From assembly GCA_016711485.1 (NCBI GenBank), contig JADJSX010000023.1:1505001-1569000 (forward strand): a stretch of DNA of 64,000 nt, given 5' to 3'. This document shows positions 8,683 to 17,957 of this stretch, in pieces. This DNA is from Leptospiraceae bacterium. GTDB lineage: Bacteria > Spirochaetota > Leptospiria > Leptospirales > Leptospiraceae. Every line of letters begins with the position of its first letter. Position 1 is the first letter of the stretch. The notes under the pieces were generated by a model. It saw only the letters and a program-made list of their open reading frames with translations. It was not told the origin of the DNA and ran no database searches. The position numbers were made by a program, and so were the translations under genes.

Positions 8683-10663
8683 AGTTTTAAAATTAATTCT
8701 ATTGTTAAGTTTGTTTTTTTCGTTTAAGTCAATTTACACCGAAGAAAATTTATCATATTCTAAATATGAAATTTTAGATAAAAAAAAACTATATTCTCTT
8801 ACTGGCCAATGGAAAATAAAATTTAATTCGGATGATAGATACAAGTTAAACAGTTTTGATGATTCAGATTGGGAGTCAATCTCTGTTCCTATGTCTTGGC
8901 TCGCTAATAATAAAAATGAATTACAAGGATGGTACAGAGTTCATTTATTTATAGGGGATCCTTTGCGGAATGTAGATTTAGGCTTTATTCCTCCGAATCT
9001 TTTGGAAACATCAGAGATATATTTCAACGGAATATTGATTGGTAAATTGGGTGTAACTGACGAAAACGGAAATATTTTAAAACACAATGTAAGACCAGAT
9101 TTATTTCGAATTGATCAAAAATTAGTTCGATACAATAATGATAATCTAATTTCAATTAAACTTGTTAATTATCGCGGTGGTACTGGTGGAACTCAAAACT
9201 TAACCTATTTTGGAAGTTTTGAAGTATGCCAGAATGAATTTCATAAATTCTTAATTTTATATTTTTCGTTTGCAATTTCTATGATAGGATTAGGAATTTA
9301 TCACCTAGTAATTTATTTTAAACTACGAAACGATAAGGTTTATCTCTATTATGCGGGCATTGTTTTTTCGATAGCTTCTTTTATACTTTTTGTTCATCGA
9401 CTTAACTATTGGTTTTCTGATAGTTTTTTCTTCTTTTATTTTCTTGTATCGTTTTCCATTTCTTTTGGTGGAATTTCAATTTATCTATTTACTTCTTCGT
9501 TTTTTAATTATAATTTTAATCGAATCAATCGTACAGTTATTTCATTTAATTTTTTGTTAGTATTTATTGAAGTGGTACCATTTTTTTTCCCGAGTTTATT
9601 TTTTTTCCGATATAAGTATATTCTACCAATTCACGCTTTCATAAATATTTTATTTGTAATTGTTTGTTTTTATTTACTCATAAAAGCAGGTATCGAAAGA
9701 AAACCCGGTTGGAAAGTTATTTCATTAGGTTCAGTAATCTTTTATCCTATATTTGTGTGGGATTCCTTAAAAGCGATAAACATATTTCCGCAAGGTAAAT
9801 GGTTCCTTATTGAAAACGGACTGGTTATTATGATTACTTTTGCATTCGCGATTTCAAAAAAATATTCTGACGAATATGAAAAATTATTAGAAATTGAAAA
9901 AGATTATGCGAATGATTTAAAAACGGAAGTTGAGAATAAAACCAATTATCTTTTAACAGCAAATAAAGAACTTAAGGAGACGAACGAACTAAAAAATAAA
10001 CTCTTTAGTATTATTTCTCAATCATTAAAAAGTCCAATGGAAACATTAGACGACATCCTCTATTTACACAAAAAAAGAATATATTCTAGAATTGAATTGA
10101 AAAAGTATTTTTATTCGATAAATGAAAATTTGAAACGGAATCGTTTTCTTTTGGAAAATTTATTAAACTGGTCTTATTCGCAATTAGAGGATAAAGGCAA
10201 AGTTGAAATGTCTCAAGTAGATTTGATTCCGATTTTAGAAGAGAGTATTCTTTTTTTTCGGCAGGAAACTCGAAATAAAAATATCGAAATAATTTCTGAT
10301 TTATTTAAAACTACGTACGTAATTTCTAATAAAAATATTCTGAGAATAATTTTTATGAATTTACTTTCCAACGCAATCAAGTTTTCTCCTAAGAACGGGT
10401 CGATATTAATTGAAGTAAAAAGGGAAAAAACATTTATTCAAATAGAAATTTCAGATTCTGGAATTGGAATTTCTAAAGACCTACTTGAAAATATATTAAT
10501 AAAAAATCAGTTAGTCTCTACACCCGGTACCGAAAATGAAAAAGGTACAGGTTTAGGACTTAAAATAACTAGAGATTTTGTTGAAAAAATTAATGGGGTT
10601 TTTCTCTTAGAGACTGAAGTAAATATGGGAACGAAAGTAAAGATTCAACTTAGAGTGGAATAG
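8672..10663 (+). CDS. 7TM histidine-kinase-like protein lacking the phospho-acceptor histidine
   Basis: Paralogue of the preceding kinase with the same layout: signal peptide, glycosidase-2-N-like sandwich (LTGQWKIKF, WESISVPMSW, GWYRVHLFI), seven membrane segments, coiled coil, HisKA-like helix and HATPase. The HATPase motifs look intact (NLLSNAIKF, DSGIGIS, GTGLGLKI). The phospho-acceptor position reads SIISQSLKSP, so Gln450 replaces the His, and the next Asp is also lost. It is therefore likely a pseudokinase or a heterodimer partner that phosphorylates the other kinase in trans (inference). It starts at TTG 8672 inside the previous gene, with AAGG six bases upstream, implying coupled translation. 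Confidence 0.85.
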   Translation: MNLKVLKLILLLSLFFSFKSIYTEENLSYSKYEILDKKKLYSLTGQWKIKFNSDDRYKLNSFDDSDWESISVPMSWLANNKNELQGWYRVHLFIGDPLRNVDLGFIPPNLLETSEIYFNGILIGKLGVTDENGNILKHNVRPDLFRIDQKLVRYNNDNLISIKLVNYRGGTGGTQNLTYFGSFEVCQNEFHKFLILYFSFAISMIGLGIYHLVIYFKLRNDKVYLYYAGIVFSIASFILFVHRLNYWFSDSFFFFYFLVSFSISFGGISIYLFTSSFFNYNFNRINRTVISFNFLLVFIEVVPFFFPSLFFFRYKYILPIHAFINILFVIVCFYLLIKAGIERKPGWKVISLGSVIFYPIFVWDSLKAINIFPQGKWFLIENGLVIMITFAFAISKKYSDEYEKLLEIEKDYANDLKTEVENKTNYLLTANKELKETNELKNKLFSIISQSLKSPMETLDDILYLHKKRIYSRIELKKYFYSINENLKRNRFLLENLLNWSYSQLEDKGKVEMSQVDLIPILEESILFFRQETRNKNIEIISDLFKTTYVISNKNILRIIFMNLLSNAIKFSPKNGSILIEVKREKTFIQIEISDSGIGISKDLLENILIKNQLVSTPGTENEKGTGLGLKITRDFVEKINGVFLLETEVNMGTKVKIQLRVE

Positions 10664-10664
10664 A

Positions 10665-11285
10665 ATGGAAAAAATAAATATATTAATTTTTGATGACCAT
10701 GAAGTTTTTTTAGATGGTATGAAGTTTGCGCTAGAGGATAATCCAAATTTGGCGGTTGACACTGTACTTTCTGAAAATAAGTTTCGTGAAAAAATATCTC
10801 AAATAAATTATGATGTATTCATATTTGATTTTATGATACCAGATACAAATGTATTGGATCTAATATCAATGATTCAATTAAATCACAAAACGGCAAAAAT
10901 TATCGTAATCTCTTCTCTCGCAGATAAAACTTTAGCAGCGACTTTAAGAGAAAAAAATGTAAATGGTTATCTATTTAAATCAGATGCTAGGAGTCATATT
11001 AACCAAGCGATTCAAAAAATATTGAAAGGGGAAAATTTTTATTCTGAACCCAGCAGTGTAGAATTTTCTAAATTAGAGAGTTTGGTAAATCCACTTGAAT
11101 CACTTACTGAAAAAGAAAAAGAAATTATCCGCTATATTGCAAAAGGATATAAAAATGTAAACATTGCAAAAGAGTTAAATATATCTCCTAGAACTGTGGA
11201 AGCACATAAACGTAATGTTGATATGAAAATAGGAAAACTTACAAAAACTCAAATAACAAAACTAGTAGAAAATTGGAAACTTTAA
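10665..11285 (+). CDS. NarL/FixJ-type response regulator
   Basis: A 206-residue response regulator. The receiver domain (residues 1-120) has the acidic pair Asp10/Asp11, phospho-acceptor Asp55 in FIFDFMIPD, Ser83/Ser84 and Lys105 in YLFKSDA. The output domain is a LuxR-type HTH (LTEKEKEIIRYIAKGYKNVNIAKELNIS, RTVEAHKRNV). It begins one base after the stop of the pseudokinase-like gene, so kinase, kinase-like protein and regulator form one operon and very likely one pathway. Its 3' end meets the convergent acyltransferase gene with one base between them. Targets are unknown. Confidence 0.9.
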   Translation: MEKINILIFDDHEVFLDGMKFALEDNPNLAVDTVLSENKFREKISQINYDVFIFDFMIPDTNVLDLISMIQLNHKTAKIIVISSLADKTLAATLREKNVNGYLFKSDARSHINQAIQKILKGENFYSEPSSVEFSKLESLVNPLESLTEKEKEIIRYIAKGYKNVNIAKELNISPRTVEAHKRNVDMKIGKLTKTQITKLVENWKL

Positions 11286-11286
11286 A

Positions 11287-12537
11287 CTAGAATATATAGT
11301 CATCCGGAAAAAGTTTCTCCGAAAGTTGAATTTCGCGATCCAATAGCTTTTGGATTTCATCACGAAGTCTCATCGTTAAACCTTCTACTGTGCCCTTTTT
11401 GTCTTTTTTATAGTTGGCATAGTATTCGGAAATTTTAAAATCCGGCGCAAAATGAACATAAGCCCTTTGAGGACGTTGGTAGGTATACCCAATTAACTCA
11501 CTTTCAAAACGATAAATCCATTCGTAAATTCTTTCCGCTGAAGGAAAACTTGTAAGATAATCTGTTTTTATAGATATAAAATCATACGCTCTTTGGCAAT
11601 ATTTTCGTCCCCACTTTGCTTTATCGAGAGAAGGCAGTTCTCCCTTGGGATCAGGAACTCCTACAAATACCATTTCGAAAGTGGAAAGAATTTTTCTGAG
11701 TTTATCGATAGCGTGGTCTTCTTTATTGTATTTTTTAAGGGCAACAGTTTCTGCAACGATATCCAAAATTCTATGCCTAAGTGCTCCAATTCTATAATCA
11801 AAAGTTTGATTTTCGTCGGGGATAATGCCGAATTGTTTTTCTGCACGTTCGACTAAACGTTTTCCTATGGATAGTAAACGATGAACTATATCTTTTCCTT
11901 TTTTGGATATTCCTAATCGTTTTTCCATAACTTCAAGGGACTTATCGACTTCTCGGCGAATTTCTTCTTTTGTTCCTGAAATTCTGTATTTAATAAATGC
12001 GGGTAATACAGTTATATCGGCAGAGGAGTCTAATTTGAGTGCATCTTCGTATCCCCAAAATCCTAATTGTGATACTCCCGATTGAAATGGAAGTAAGTTA
12101 TCATTTTCCGCTCCAGTAGGTTCGCCTTCTGGAAATAACACAAGTTTTCCGCCGGGTTTAGATAAGATAGACCTCGTAGTTTTGAGAGACTCTCTATCTG
12201 ATGAACCAGCAATTACGGAAAAAGCTCCGATATTTTGGATTAGGTTTCCGACGACCCCATTTCCCCAGTCGAAAACTTCTCTAGAAGCCATATAATGAAA
12301 TCGGGAATACATATGATTTCCAACTATATATGAAATCGGAGGTTCTTTTGTCGTTGGGTGATTGGATATATAAATGAGTCGTTCGTTTTTGTATGTTTTT
12401 AGTTTTTCTTTGTCTTGATCAGAAATTATAATTTCGTCGACGTTATTTACGCCTTTCATTAAAAATTTTAAAGCATTGTCCATAAACCACATAAGTGGGT
12501 AATTGTGTATTGGGGGTATAAATGATTCGGTTGACAT
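11287..12537 (-). CDS. PlsC-like glycerolipid acyltransferase family protein
   Basis: A 416-residue protein with an acyltransferase domain of the LPLAT/PlsC superfamily in its first half. ISNHPTTKEP (residues about 56-65) stands for the NHxxxxD catalytic box, here with Glu at the acidic position. LVLFPEGEPTG is the phosphate-binding FPEG block. The C-terminal half is helical and unfamiliar. There is no signal peptide; such enzymes work at the inner face of the cytoplasmic membrane. It is transcribed away from the ICMT-like gene. The acyl acceptor is unknown, and the Glu-for-Asp change suggests it need not be a classical lysophosphatidate acyltransferase. Confidence 0.75.
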   Translation of the reverse strand: MSTESFIPPIHNYPLMWFMDNALKFLMKGVNNVDEIIISDQDKEKLKTYKNERLIYISNHPTTKEPPISYIVGNHMYSRFHYMASREVFDWGNGVVGNLIQNIGAFSVIAGSSDRESLKTTRSILSKPGGKLVLFPEGEPTGAENDNLLPFQSGVSQLGFWGYEDALKLDSSADITVLPAFIKYRISGTKEEIRREVDKSLEVMEKRLGISKKGKDIVHRLLSIGKRLVERAEKQFGIIPDENQTFDYRIGALRHRILDIVAETVALKKYNKEDHAIDKLRKILSTFEMVFVGVPDPKGELPSLDKAKWGRKYCQRAYDFISIKTDYLTSFPSAERIYEWIYRFESELIGYTYQRPQRAYVHFAPDFKISEYYANYKKDKKGTVEGLTMRLRDEIQKLLDREIQLSEKLFPDDYIF

Positions 12538-12660
12538 ATAGCAAGGCTACAGAATTTATCCTATAGAACAAGAAAAATTTATTATTCTCCGAATTTCTAA
12601 TTTCTGTATATATTCATTAGAAATCGGAAGATTATTTTTAAATCATTTAGTAGGTAGAGT

Positions 12661-13422
12661 ATGGCATTAATTGAAGAATTCGAAAAACAGGGAGCTTTTT
12701 TATTTCGCTGGAGATCTTACGTTCCATCAGTGATTTTGGTATTATCTTTTTTCTTTATACCATTTTACAAATATCCAGATAGTGATTATAATCAACATTT
12801 GATTTATGCAGGTGTTTGTTTTTTGGTTAGTTTGTTTGGGTTGTTTATTCGTTGTTTTACAATAGGGTATGCCCCCGAAAAGACCTCCGGTAGAAATACA
12901 AAACAACAAGTTGCGGAAACAGTGAATCAAACTGGTATTTATTCTCAAATACGTCATCCACTCTATGTAGGTAACTTTTTTATGTTTGCGGGTATCGCTC
13001 TATTAACTAAAAGCCTATCCTTTGTATTTATTTTCTTTTTTATATATTGGTTTTATTATGAAAGAATTATGTTTACAGAAGAACAATTCCTACGAGGAAA
13101 ATTTAGCACAAAGTATTTGAATTGGGCGAATCGTACTCCGGCGCTGATTCCTAAATTCAAAGATTATAAAAAACCAGACGTTAGTTTTTCTGTGCGAAAT
13201 ATTTTAAAACGAGAATATCCGAGTCTATTTGGTATTATTCTTATGTTTGTATTCTATGATATTATCATTGTATACTTCAATGAGCCTTCCCGATTTGAAC
13301 AAGGATTTCCTGCTTTTTTAAAACCGGTACAAATTTATGCAGCAATATCTGGAATTGTATTTTATATTATTGTTCGAATTATAGTAAAATTTACAAAGTG
13401 GTTACATGTAGAAGGCAGATAA
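12661..13422 (+). CDS. isoprenylcysteine carboxyl methyltransferase-like membrane methyltransferase
   Basis: A 253-residue polytopic protein with five to seven hydrophobic segments. The SAM-binding C-terminal signature of the ICMT/PEMT fold is present: GIYSQIRHPLYVGNFFMFAG, then FYYERIMFTEEQFLRGKF and KYLNWANRTPALIP. Bacterial members methylate lipids or remain uncharacterised; protein prenylation is not expected here. AGGTAGAG precedes the ATG. After the conserved core there are about 85 extra residues with two further membrane segments. The gene is convergent with the metallophosphatase at 13559. Confidence 0.8.
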   Translation: MALIEEFEKQGAFLFRWRSYVPSVILVLSFFFIPFYKYPDSDYNQHLIYAGVCFLVSLFGLFIRCFTIGYAPEKTSGRNTKQQVAETVNQTGIYSQIRHPLYVGNFFMFAGIALLTKSLSFVFIFFFIYWFYYERIMFTEEQFLRGKFSTKYLNWANRTPALIPKFKDYKKPDVSFSVRNILKREYPSLFGIILMFVFYDIIIVYFNEPSRFEQGFPAFLKPVQIYAAISGIVFYIIVRIIVKFTKWLHVEGR

Positions 13423-13464
13423 TTTTATTATTCCGCTTACAATATGAATTTCTTTTTTAGAATT

Positions 13465-13538
13465 TTTTGTAAAAGCCTAGGTACAATCTGACGAGTCCCC
13501 AGCGTTTTTTCGGCGTAGTACCTTAAGCTTTTACAAAA
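13465..13538. repeat. large imperfect palindrome between convergent genes
   Basis: TTTTGTAAAAGC (13465-13476) pairs with GCTTTTACAAAA (13527-13538), and GGTAC (13480-13484) with GTACC (13518-13522), with TA:TA pairs between them. The 33-base apical region contains CTGACGAG. It sits between the ends of two converging genes, so a bidirectional terminator is the default reading. The long ordered stem and GC-richer loop are unusual for that. Confidence 0.55.
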
Positions 13539-13558
13539 TTTATTTTATGAATGGCAAC

Positions 13559-14422
13559 TCATTCTTCCACTAATATTTCATTCACTTTTACTTCGTTATC
13601 ATTTGATATTTCTAATTCGATATGATGACGGAAAGTTTTATTTTCTTTTGAGAAAATTCGAGGAACTTTTGCAGCATTGATGTAATGGGTATTTTCTAAT
13701 TTACTTAACCAATTTCTTTCTAATTTCGTTCCATTGATTTTATGGTGTAAATGCCCAGCTATAGCGGCTAATACCTTTTTTCCTTTACTCTTTGCGTAAT
13801 CGATTGCAAAACTGTAATCAACGTCTCCATAGTCTAAAGGTTCCTTCGTAAAATCAGAGCTCCATAAACTAGTTAAATCTGAGCCTAATCCAAAAGGTCC
13901 ATTATGTCCTAGAAATACAATTGATTCTTCCTGACAAGAATCTATAACTTGCTTTATTCTTTCCTTGGAGTCTTCTATACTATGAATCCCAAATTGTTTT
14001 TTTAAAATTGGGGCATAACTTAAGTATACTCCCATTGCAAAAGGACGGAGAACTATTAGGTTTACGGAAATGGAATTTTTTTGCAATAGTCTTTTTTCGT
14101 AGGCGCAAAGTTCAATTTCTCCTAGAGCATCTTTCATTTTTTCGATTCTCTTTTTTTGTTTTTCTTTTGACATTTGGATTAAAAATTGAATTCGAAATGT
14201 TTCTCCTGCTAATTGAAATAGGCTACTTGTATCTGCATTTCCTGGAATTAAGAATGATTTTTTCCTGAGTCTAGAGATTCGTTTTGCTACTGAGTCTTCC
14301 TTTTCGGAAAAACTTCGCAAATCTCCCGTAAATAGAATGTAATCATAATCTGACGAGTTGAAATAATCTGTATCATTTTCATTCCAGAATCCATGAACAT
14401 CTCCGATGATAGCTATTTTCAT
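13559..14422 (-). CDS. calcineurin-like metallophosphoesterase
   Basis: A 287-residue dimetal phosphoesterase of the calcineurin superfamily. Motifs in order are IAIIGDVHGFW (residues 3-13), FTGDLRS, LIPGNADTSS, VFLGHNGPFGL and AAIAGHLHHKI. The unusual GNAD in place of GNHD resembles the cyanobacterial/plastid TIGR04168-type family. It has no signal peptide, so it is cytosolic. The substrate is unknown; cyclic nucleotides are one possibility given the cyclase-rich surroundings, but nothing in the sequence proves this. It is convergent with the methyltransferase and divergent from lpxD. Confidence 0.8.
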   Translation of the reverse strand: MKIAIIGDVHGFWNENDTDYFNSSDYDYILFTGDLRSFSEKEDSVAKRISRLRKKSFLIPGNADTSSLFQLAGETFRIQFLIQMSKEKQKKRIEKMKDALGEIELCAYEKRLLQKNSISVNLIVLRPFAMGVYLSYAPILKKQFGIHSIEDSKERIKQVIDSCQEESIVFLGHNGPFGLGSDLTSLWSSDFTKEPLDYGDVDYSFAIDYAKSKGKKVLAAIAGHLHHKINGTKLERNWLSKLENTHYINAAKVPRIFSKENKTFRHHIELEISNDNEVKVNEILVEE

Positions 14423-14654
14423 ATATTTCTTCCTAATTTGTAAATTCGATAGTTTGGCGTTTTAATTTCCCCATCTAATTGACTGAACAATCAAATATTG
14501 GCTTTCTAGAATAAAAAAATACCTTTGGTCGAGATTCGACTCTGGAAACACTTGGCAAACGTTTTGGTCATTCTTCCATTTATTTCTATCTAAAAATTAG
14601 TTCGTACAAAAGATTATTCTTGTCTAGATTTATTCTTTTTCGCAAAGAGTAAGT

Positions 14655-15713
14655 ATGAATAGTAAAGCTAGTGAAATTTTCTCTCTTTTCCATCCTGCGG
14701 GAATTCTTGAATCTCTAGAGGGGGATGTTCTAATCAATGCCATTGATCCAGTTGAAACAGGTAAATCTGGCTCTCTTGTTTTTATAGATAATAAAAAATA
14801 TTTACCATTTATTAAAGAGAACAAACCTTCTGCGGTCGTTACAAATAAGGATTTATATTCAGAAGTTCTTAGTTATGGAGTAGAGGCTCTCTTTCTTGCA
14901 AAAAATGTTGGAGTCGCACATGCTGCACTCAAACAAAAATATGCTGACCGAGATTTGTTTCAATCTGAATGGGGCAAACGTCATTCCAGCGCAATCATCC
15001 ATGAAACTGCAATTATTCCAGAATCTTGTATGGTTGGACCCAATACAGTTATTGGAGAAAATGTAATCATTGGTGAACGTTGTGTGATTCAAGCAGGTGT
15101 CATTATTGAGGCAAATGCAAAGTTAGGGGAAGACTGTGTAATATTTCCGAATGCTGTAATAGGATATAATTGTATATTAGGAAATCGTGTTTTTGTAAAA
15201 ACAGGAACCGTAATTGGAAGTGAGGGATTTGGTTTTGCGCAAGGTGCTGATAAACGTTATCATAGGCTTCCTCAAACTGGAATTGTAGTATTAGAAGACG
15301 ATGTTCATGTGGGAGCTAATAGTTGCATTGATAGGGCAGCTTATCTGGAAACGAGAGTGAAACGAGGAACTAAGTTTGACAATCTTTGTCATGTCGCGCA
15401 TAACGTTGAAATTGGAGAAGATTGTGCTCTCACTGCTGGCTTTATTGTTGCTGGATCTACTAAAATCGGAAATCGAGTGATTACAAGTGGACAGTGTGGA
15501 GTTTTAGATCATTTAACAATTTCGGATGATGCAGTTTTATTAATGCGTCCTGGTGTTTCCAATGACGTTAAAGAGCCTGGCATTTATGCTGGAACACCGC
15601 TTCAACCTTTTGGAGAATATACAAAAAGCTTAGCGGTTTATCGTAAATTACCAGACCTTCGTGGTCGCGTAAGTGACTTAGAGAAAGCTATTAAAAAACT
15701 TCAGGATAATTAA
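14655..15713 (+). CDS. lpxD: UDP-3-O-acylglucosamine N-acyltransferase (LpxD) family
   Basis: A 352-residue left-handed beta-helix acyltransferase of lipid A synthesis, transferring a hydroxyacyl chain from acyl carrier protein to UDP-3-O-acyl-glucosamine. An N-terminal uridine-binding domain (residues 1-105, with the KYLPFIKENKPSAVV region) precedes hexapeptide repeats (IGENVIIGERCVI and following, residues 110-310). The catalytic His249 lies in CHVAHNVEIG. GSEGFGFAQ and the C-terminal AGTPLQPFGEY and helical coil are typical. It implies a lipid A outer membrane. Some leptospires carry two lpxD genes, so this may be one of two. Its last 4 bases overlap the convergent hydrolase gene. Confidence 0.88.
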   Translation: MNSKASEIFSLFHPAGILESLEGDVLINAIDPVETGKSGSLVFIDNKKYLPFIKENKPSAVVTNKDLYSEVLSYGVEALFLAKNVGVAHAALKQKYADRDLFQSEWGKRHSSAIIHETAIIPESCMVGPNTVIGENVIIGERCVIQAGVIIEANAKLGEDCVIFPNAVIGYNCILGNRVFVKTGTVIGSEGFGFAQGADKRYHRLPQTGIVVLEDDVHVGANSCIDRAAYLETRVKRGTKFDNLCHVAHNVEIGEDCALTAGFIVAGSTKIGNRVITSGQCGVLDHLTISDDAVLLMRPGVSNDVKEPGIYAGTPLQPFGEYTKSLAVYRKLPDLRGRVSDLEKAIKKLQDN

Positions 15714-17488
15714 AACCAACCCTTTTGTTTTGGTTGATGTTTTTTTATAAACTCTATAAATTGGGGAAATATGTCCTTATCCACATTTTTTCCCATCAGA
15801 GTATCTTGGTGACCGTATCCTTTTGCAATAAATAACTCGTTTTTATTATCTGGTTTTAGTTTTTTTAGAGTCTCATAAGTAACTATATTCGAGTCATTGA
15901 ATACTCTATTTTTGTCTCCCGTCATAAATAAAATTGGTGTATCAATATCTTTTGCATTATCTAAGTAGTTATTTGGAAGTTCCGCATAACGTTTGTTTTC
16001 GATTTGGTATTTTACAGCATATCCTTTTGAAACCATTCGACGGATATGTCTATGATAGTTCATCGATGTAGCCCCAAATAAATCTCCGACACGGTTATGG
16101 GTAGTTGCGGCTAATTGAGAGTGTTCGTAACAAGCTGGAAATCCAGTACCCCACATCATTGAAAGCATGTGACAGGCCGGATTATTACATTCCCTGTGAA
16201 ATAAACTTACAATACTAGAAAGCAATTTGCCTAAAGCCGGTCCTGGATTGTAATGCGAACGTGGGTTTACATTTGGGAATCGTAATAGATATTCTATAGC
16301 AAACGGAGCAACTGCTAATTTCATTTTTGACCAAGTTGCGACTCTTGGATTTAATGAAACACTATTCGATATTACACTTGTTATCCCGTCGATTTTTTTT
16401 GAAAACAAACTCATCATAAAAGTAATTGAGCCTACACAATGTACAATTGCATGAATTCGTTTTTTGGGTCCGATATGTTTTCGTATTTCTGCAATGGCAG
16501 CGGGTAAGTCATATAATGCAACGTCATCCAAATTAAATCTATGTGGAAATAGATTGTAACTATGCCTCATACTTCCTCTCCAGTCAAGCGACCATATATC
16601 ACCATATCCATTTGCATGAAGGTAATTTACTAGATTATTGTGCTCTGGCATTATATACATATCTGTCGAAGTAGTGAGTCCATGGGAAAGCAAAATTACA
16701 TCATCACTTTCTTTCTTTTTAAAACGCATGAGGCTAATACCAAGTTTGTCACCAGTGGAAATCGGATGGTAAGAAATTTTTCCATCCGCAACTCCAGATA
16801 ATGTAAACATTGGAATTTCTCTTTGGTTCCATATCTCCGGTTCGGAAGATTTTAGTTTTGCTCCGTATACGTCCCATAAATTTCCTAAGAATAATTTGCC
16901 AAAACTCATAACTGCATTTTCTCGATCAGAAAAAGTTTTCCCATTTGACTTAATTGTAGTCATTTGTTTTGCGAAGTCTTTTATATAAATTTCTAATATT
17001 CCAGTTGCGACAAGTTTGGCTGTCTTTTCAGCTTTTTCTTCGATATGACCTTCATAAATACGAGTGTATAAAGTTGTTGTATCTTTCCATATATCTATAC
17101 CTGAATCATCTTTTACGACTTTATGGCCGCTCATTGTTAGGGGTTTACCGTTATTATCCTTAAAAAATAATCTATAGAACATGTTCTTAGTATTTTTAAT
17201 TGGAGCATCTACATCTACAAAACAATTAAAGACACCTTTTTCTACAGTTAGTTTCCCACCCCACTTAGGGCATTCTACATAACCTTCTGCAATTCCTGTT
17301 TCCTTAGGATCGTTTACAAAAAATTCTACATCGGGAATAATAATAGTTAAGTGAAACATGAAGTAATTATCTTCTTTTTTTCCTGACTCAAAACTTTCTT
17401 TATAATCCAAAACTTGATTAGAAAGTGTGATGTAACCTTTCATTTCCTCAGTGAATTGAAGATTAACTGGTTCTTGGGTTGTAGGCAT
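15710..17488 (-). CDS. alpha/beta hydrolase with GMC-oxidase-associated N-terminal domain; Cys at nucleophile position
   Basis: A 592-residue two-domain protein. Residues 1-215 form a beta-rich domain (FTEEMKGYITLS, FMFHLTI, WKDTTTLYTRIYEGH) that recurs alone at 27358-27984. Residues about 265-590 are an alpha/beta hydrolase (LLSHGLTTSTDMY, SLDWRGSMRHS). The nucleophile elbow reads VHCVGS, with Cys351 where Ser is usual. A late His in AKGYGHQDTLMGK probably completes the triad, with Asp in FMTGDKNRVF. Such hydrolases are found fused to or beside cholesterol-oxidase-like GMC enzymes, and such an enzyme is encoded at 28905. There is no signal peptide. AAGGAA precedes the ATG. Substrate inferred only as lipid or steroid-like. 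Confidence 0.75.
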   Translation of the reverse strand: MPTTQEPVNLQFTEEMKGYITLSNQVLDYKESFESGKKEDNYFMFHLTIIIPDVEFFVNDPKETGIAEGYVECPKWGGKLTVEKGVFNCFVDVDAPIKNTKNMFYRLFFKDNNGKPLTMSGHKVVKDDSGIDIWKDTTTLYTRIYEGHIEEKAEKTAKLVATGILEIYIKDFAKQMTTIKSNGKTFSDRENAVMSFGKLFLGNLWDVYGAKLKSSEPEIWNQREIPMFTLSGVADGKISYHPISTGDKLGISLMRFKKKESDDVILLSHGLTTSTDMYIMPEHNNLVNYLHANGYGDIWSLDWRGSMRHSYNLFPHRFNLDDVALYDLPAAIAEIRKHIGPKKRIHAIVHCVGSITFMMSLFSKKIDGITSVISNSVSLNPRVATWSKMKLAVAPFAIEYLLRFPNVNPRSHYNPGPALGKLLSSIVSLFHRECNNPACHMLSMMWGTGFPACYEHSQLAATTHNRVGDLFGATSMNYHRHIRRMVSKGYAVKYQIENKRYAELPNNYLDNAKDIDTPILFMTGDKNRVFNDSNIVTYETLKKLKPDNKNELFIAKGYGHQDTLMGKNVDKDIFPQFIEFIKKHQPKQKGWF

Positions 17489-17957
17489 ATCGATTCCTTA
17501 ATTGGGTTAATACTGATTTAAGCGGTAAGTTCAACACTGAATCAGATATTGTCAATCAAATTAAATAACCAAATAGATTGTCCTTTTGCCTTTTATTTTG
17601 GGTTGTGCAAACGAGTTGACATGTATCGACTCGCAAACTTAGAAACAACGGTCAGCATAAAAATGGACATAGAGTCATAGATTCGCTAAACTCACTTTGC
17701 CAAACTCCTGTGAATGGAAAGCAGAATTATCCAAACGAAAGAATATTGGAAACACGGGTTCCGGTAAATAATTAAAGGAAAGGAAAAATGGAAACTTTAT
17801 TGCTACTAAGTAATACTATTTTAAAATATGTATAATTTCTTAGGCAGAGTTATGCAAAAAGGGATTCGTTTTATCCAAGTTATAAATAGCAGGAAATGCA
17901 AGATAAAACTAAGTTTTCCTAGAATATTTCTTGACTGTGAAGTAAAACTAATTACAA
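17489..17957. other. intergenic region upstream of the kinase-cyclase gene
   Basis: About 470 bases between divergent genes. I see a 15-codon frame (17788-17835) with a good purine-rich RBS (GGAAAGGAAA) that could be a leader peptide, and a TTGACT at 17931 without a convincing -10 box. There is no repeat, tRNA or known riboswitch. Confidence 0.4.

Noticed and set aside
13465..13538. Possible hammerhead ribozyme because of CTGACGAG in the palindrome top
   Set aside because: The stem II complement and the GAAA core are not found on the same strand in the right place, on either strand.
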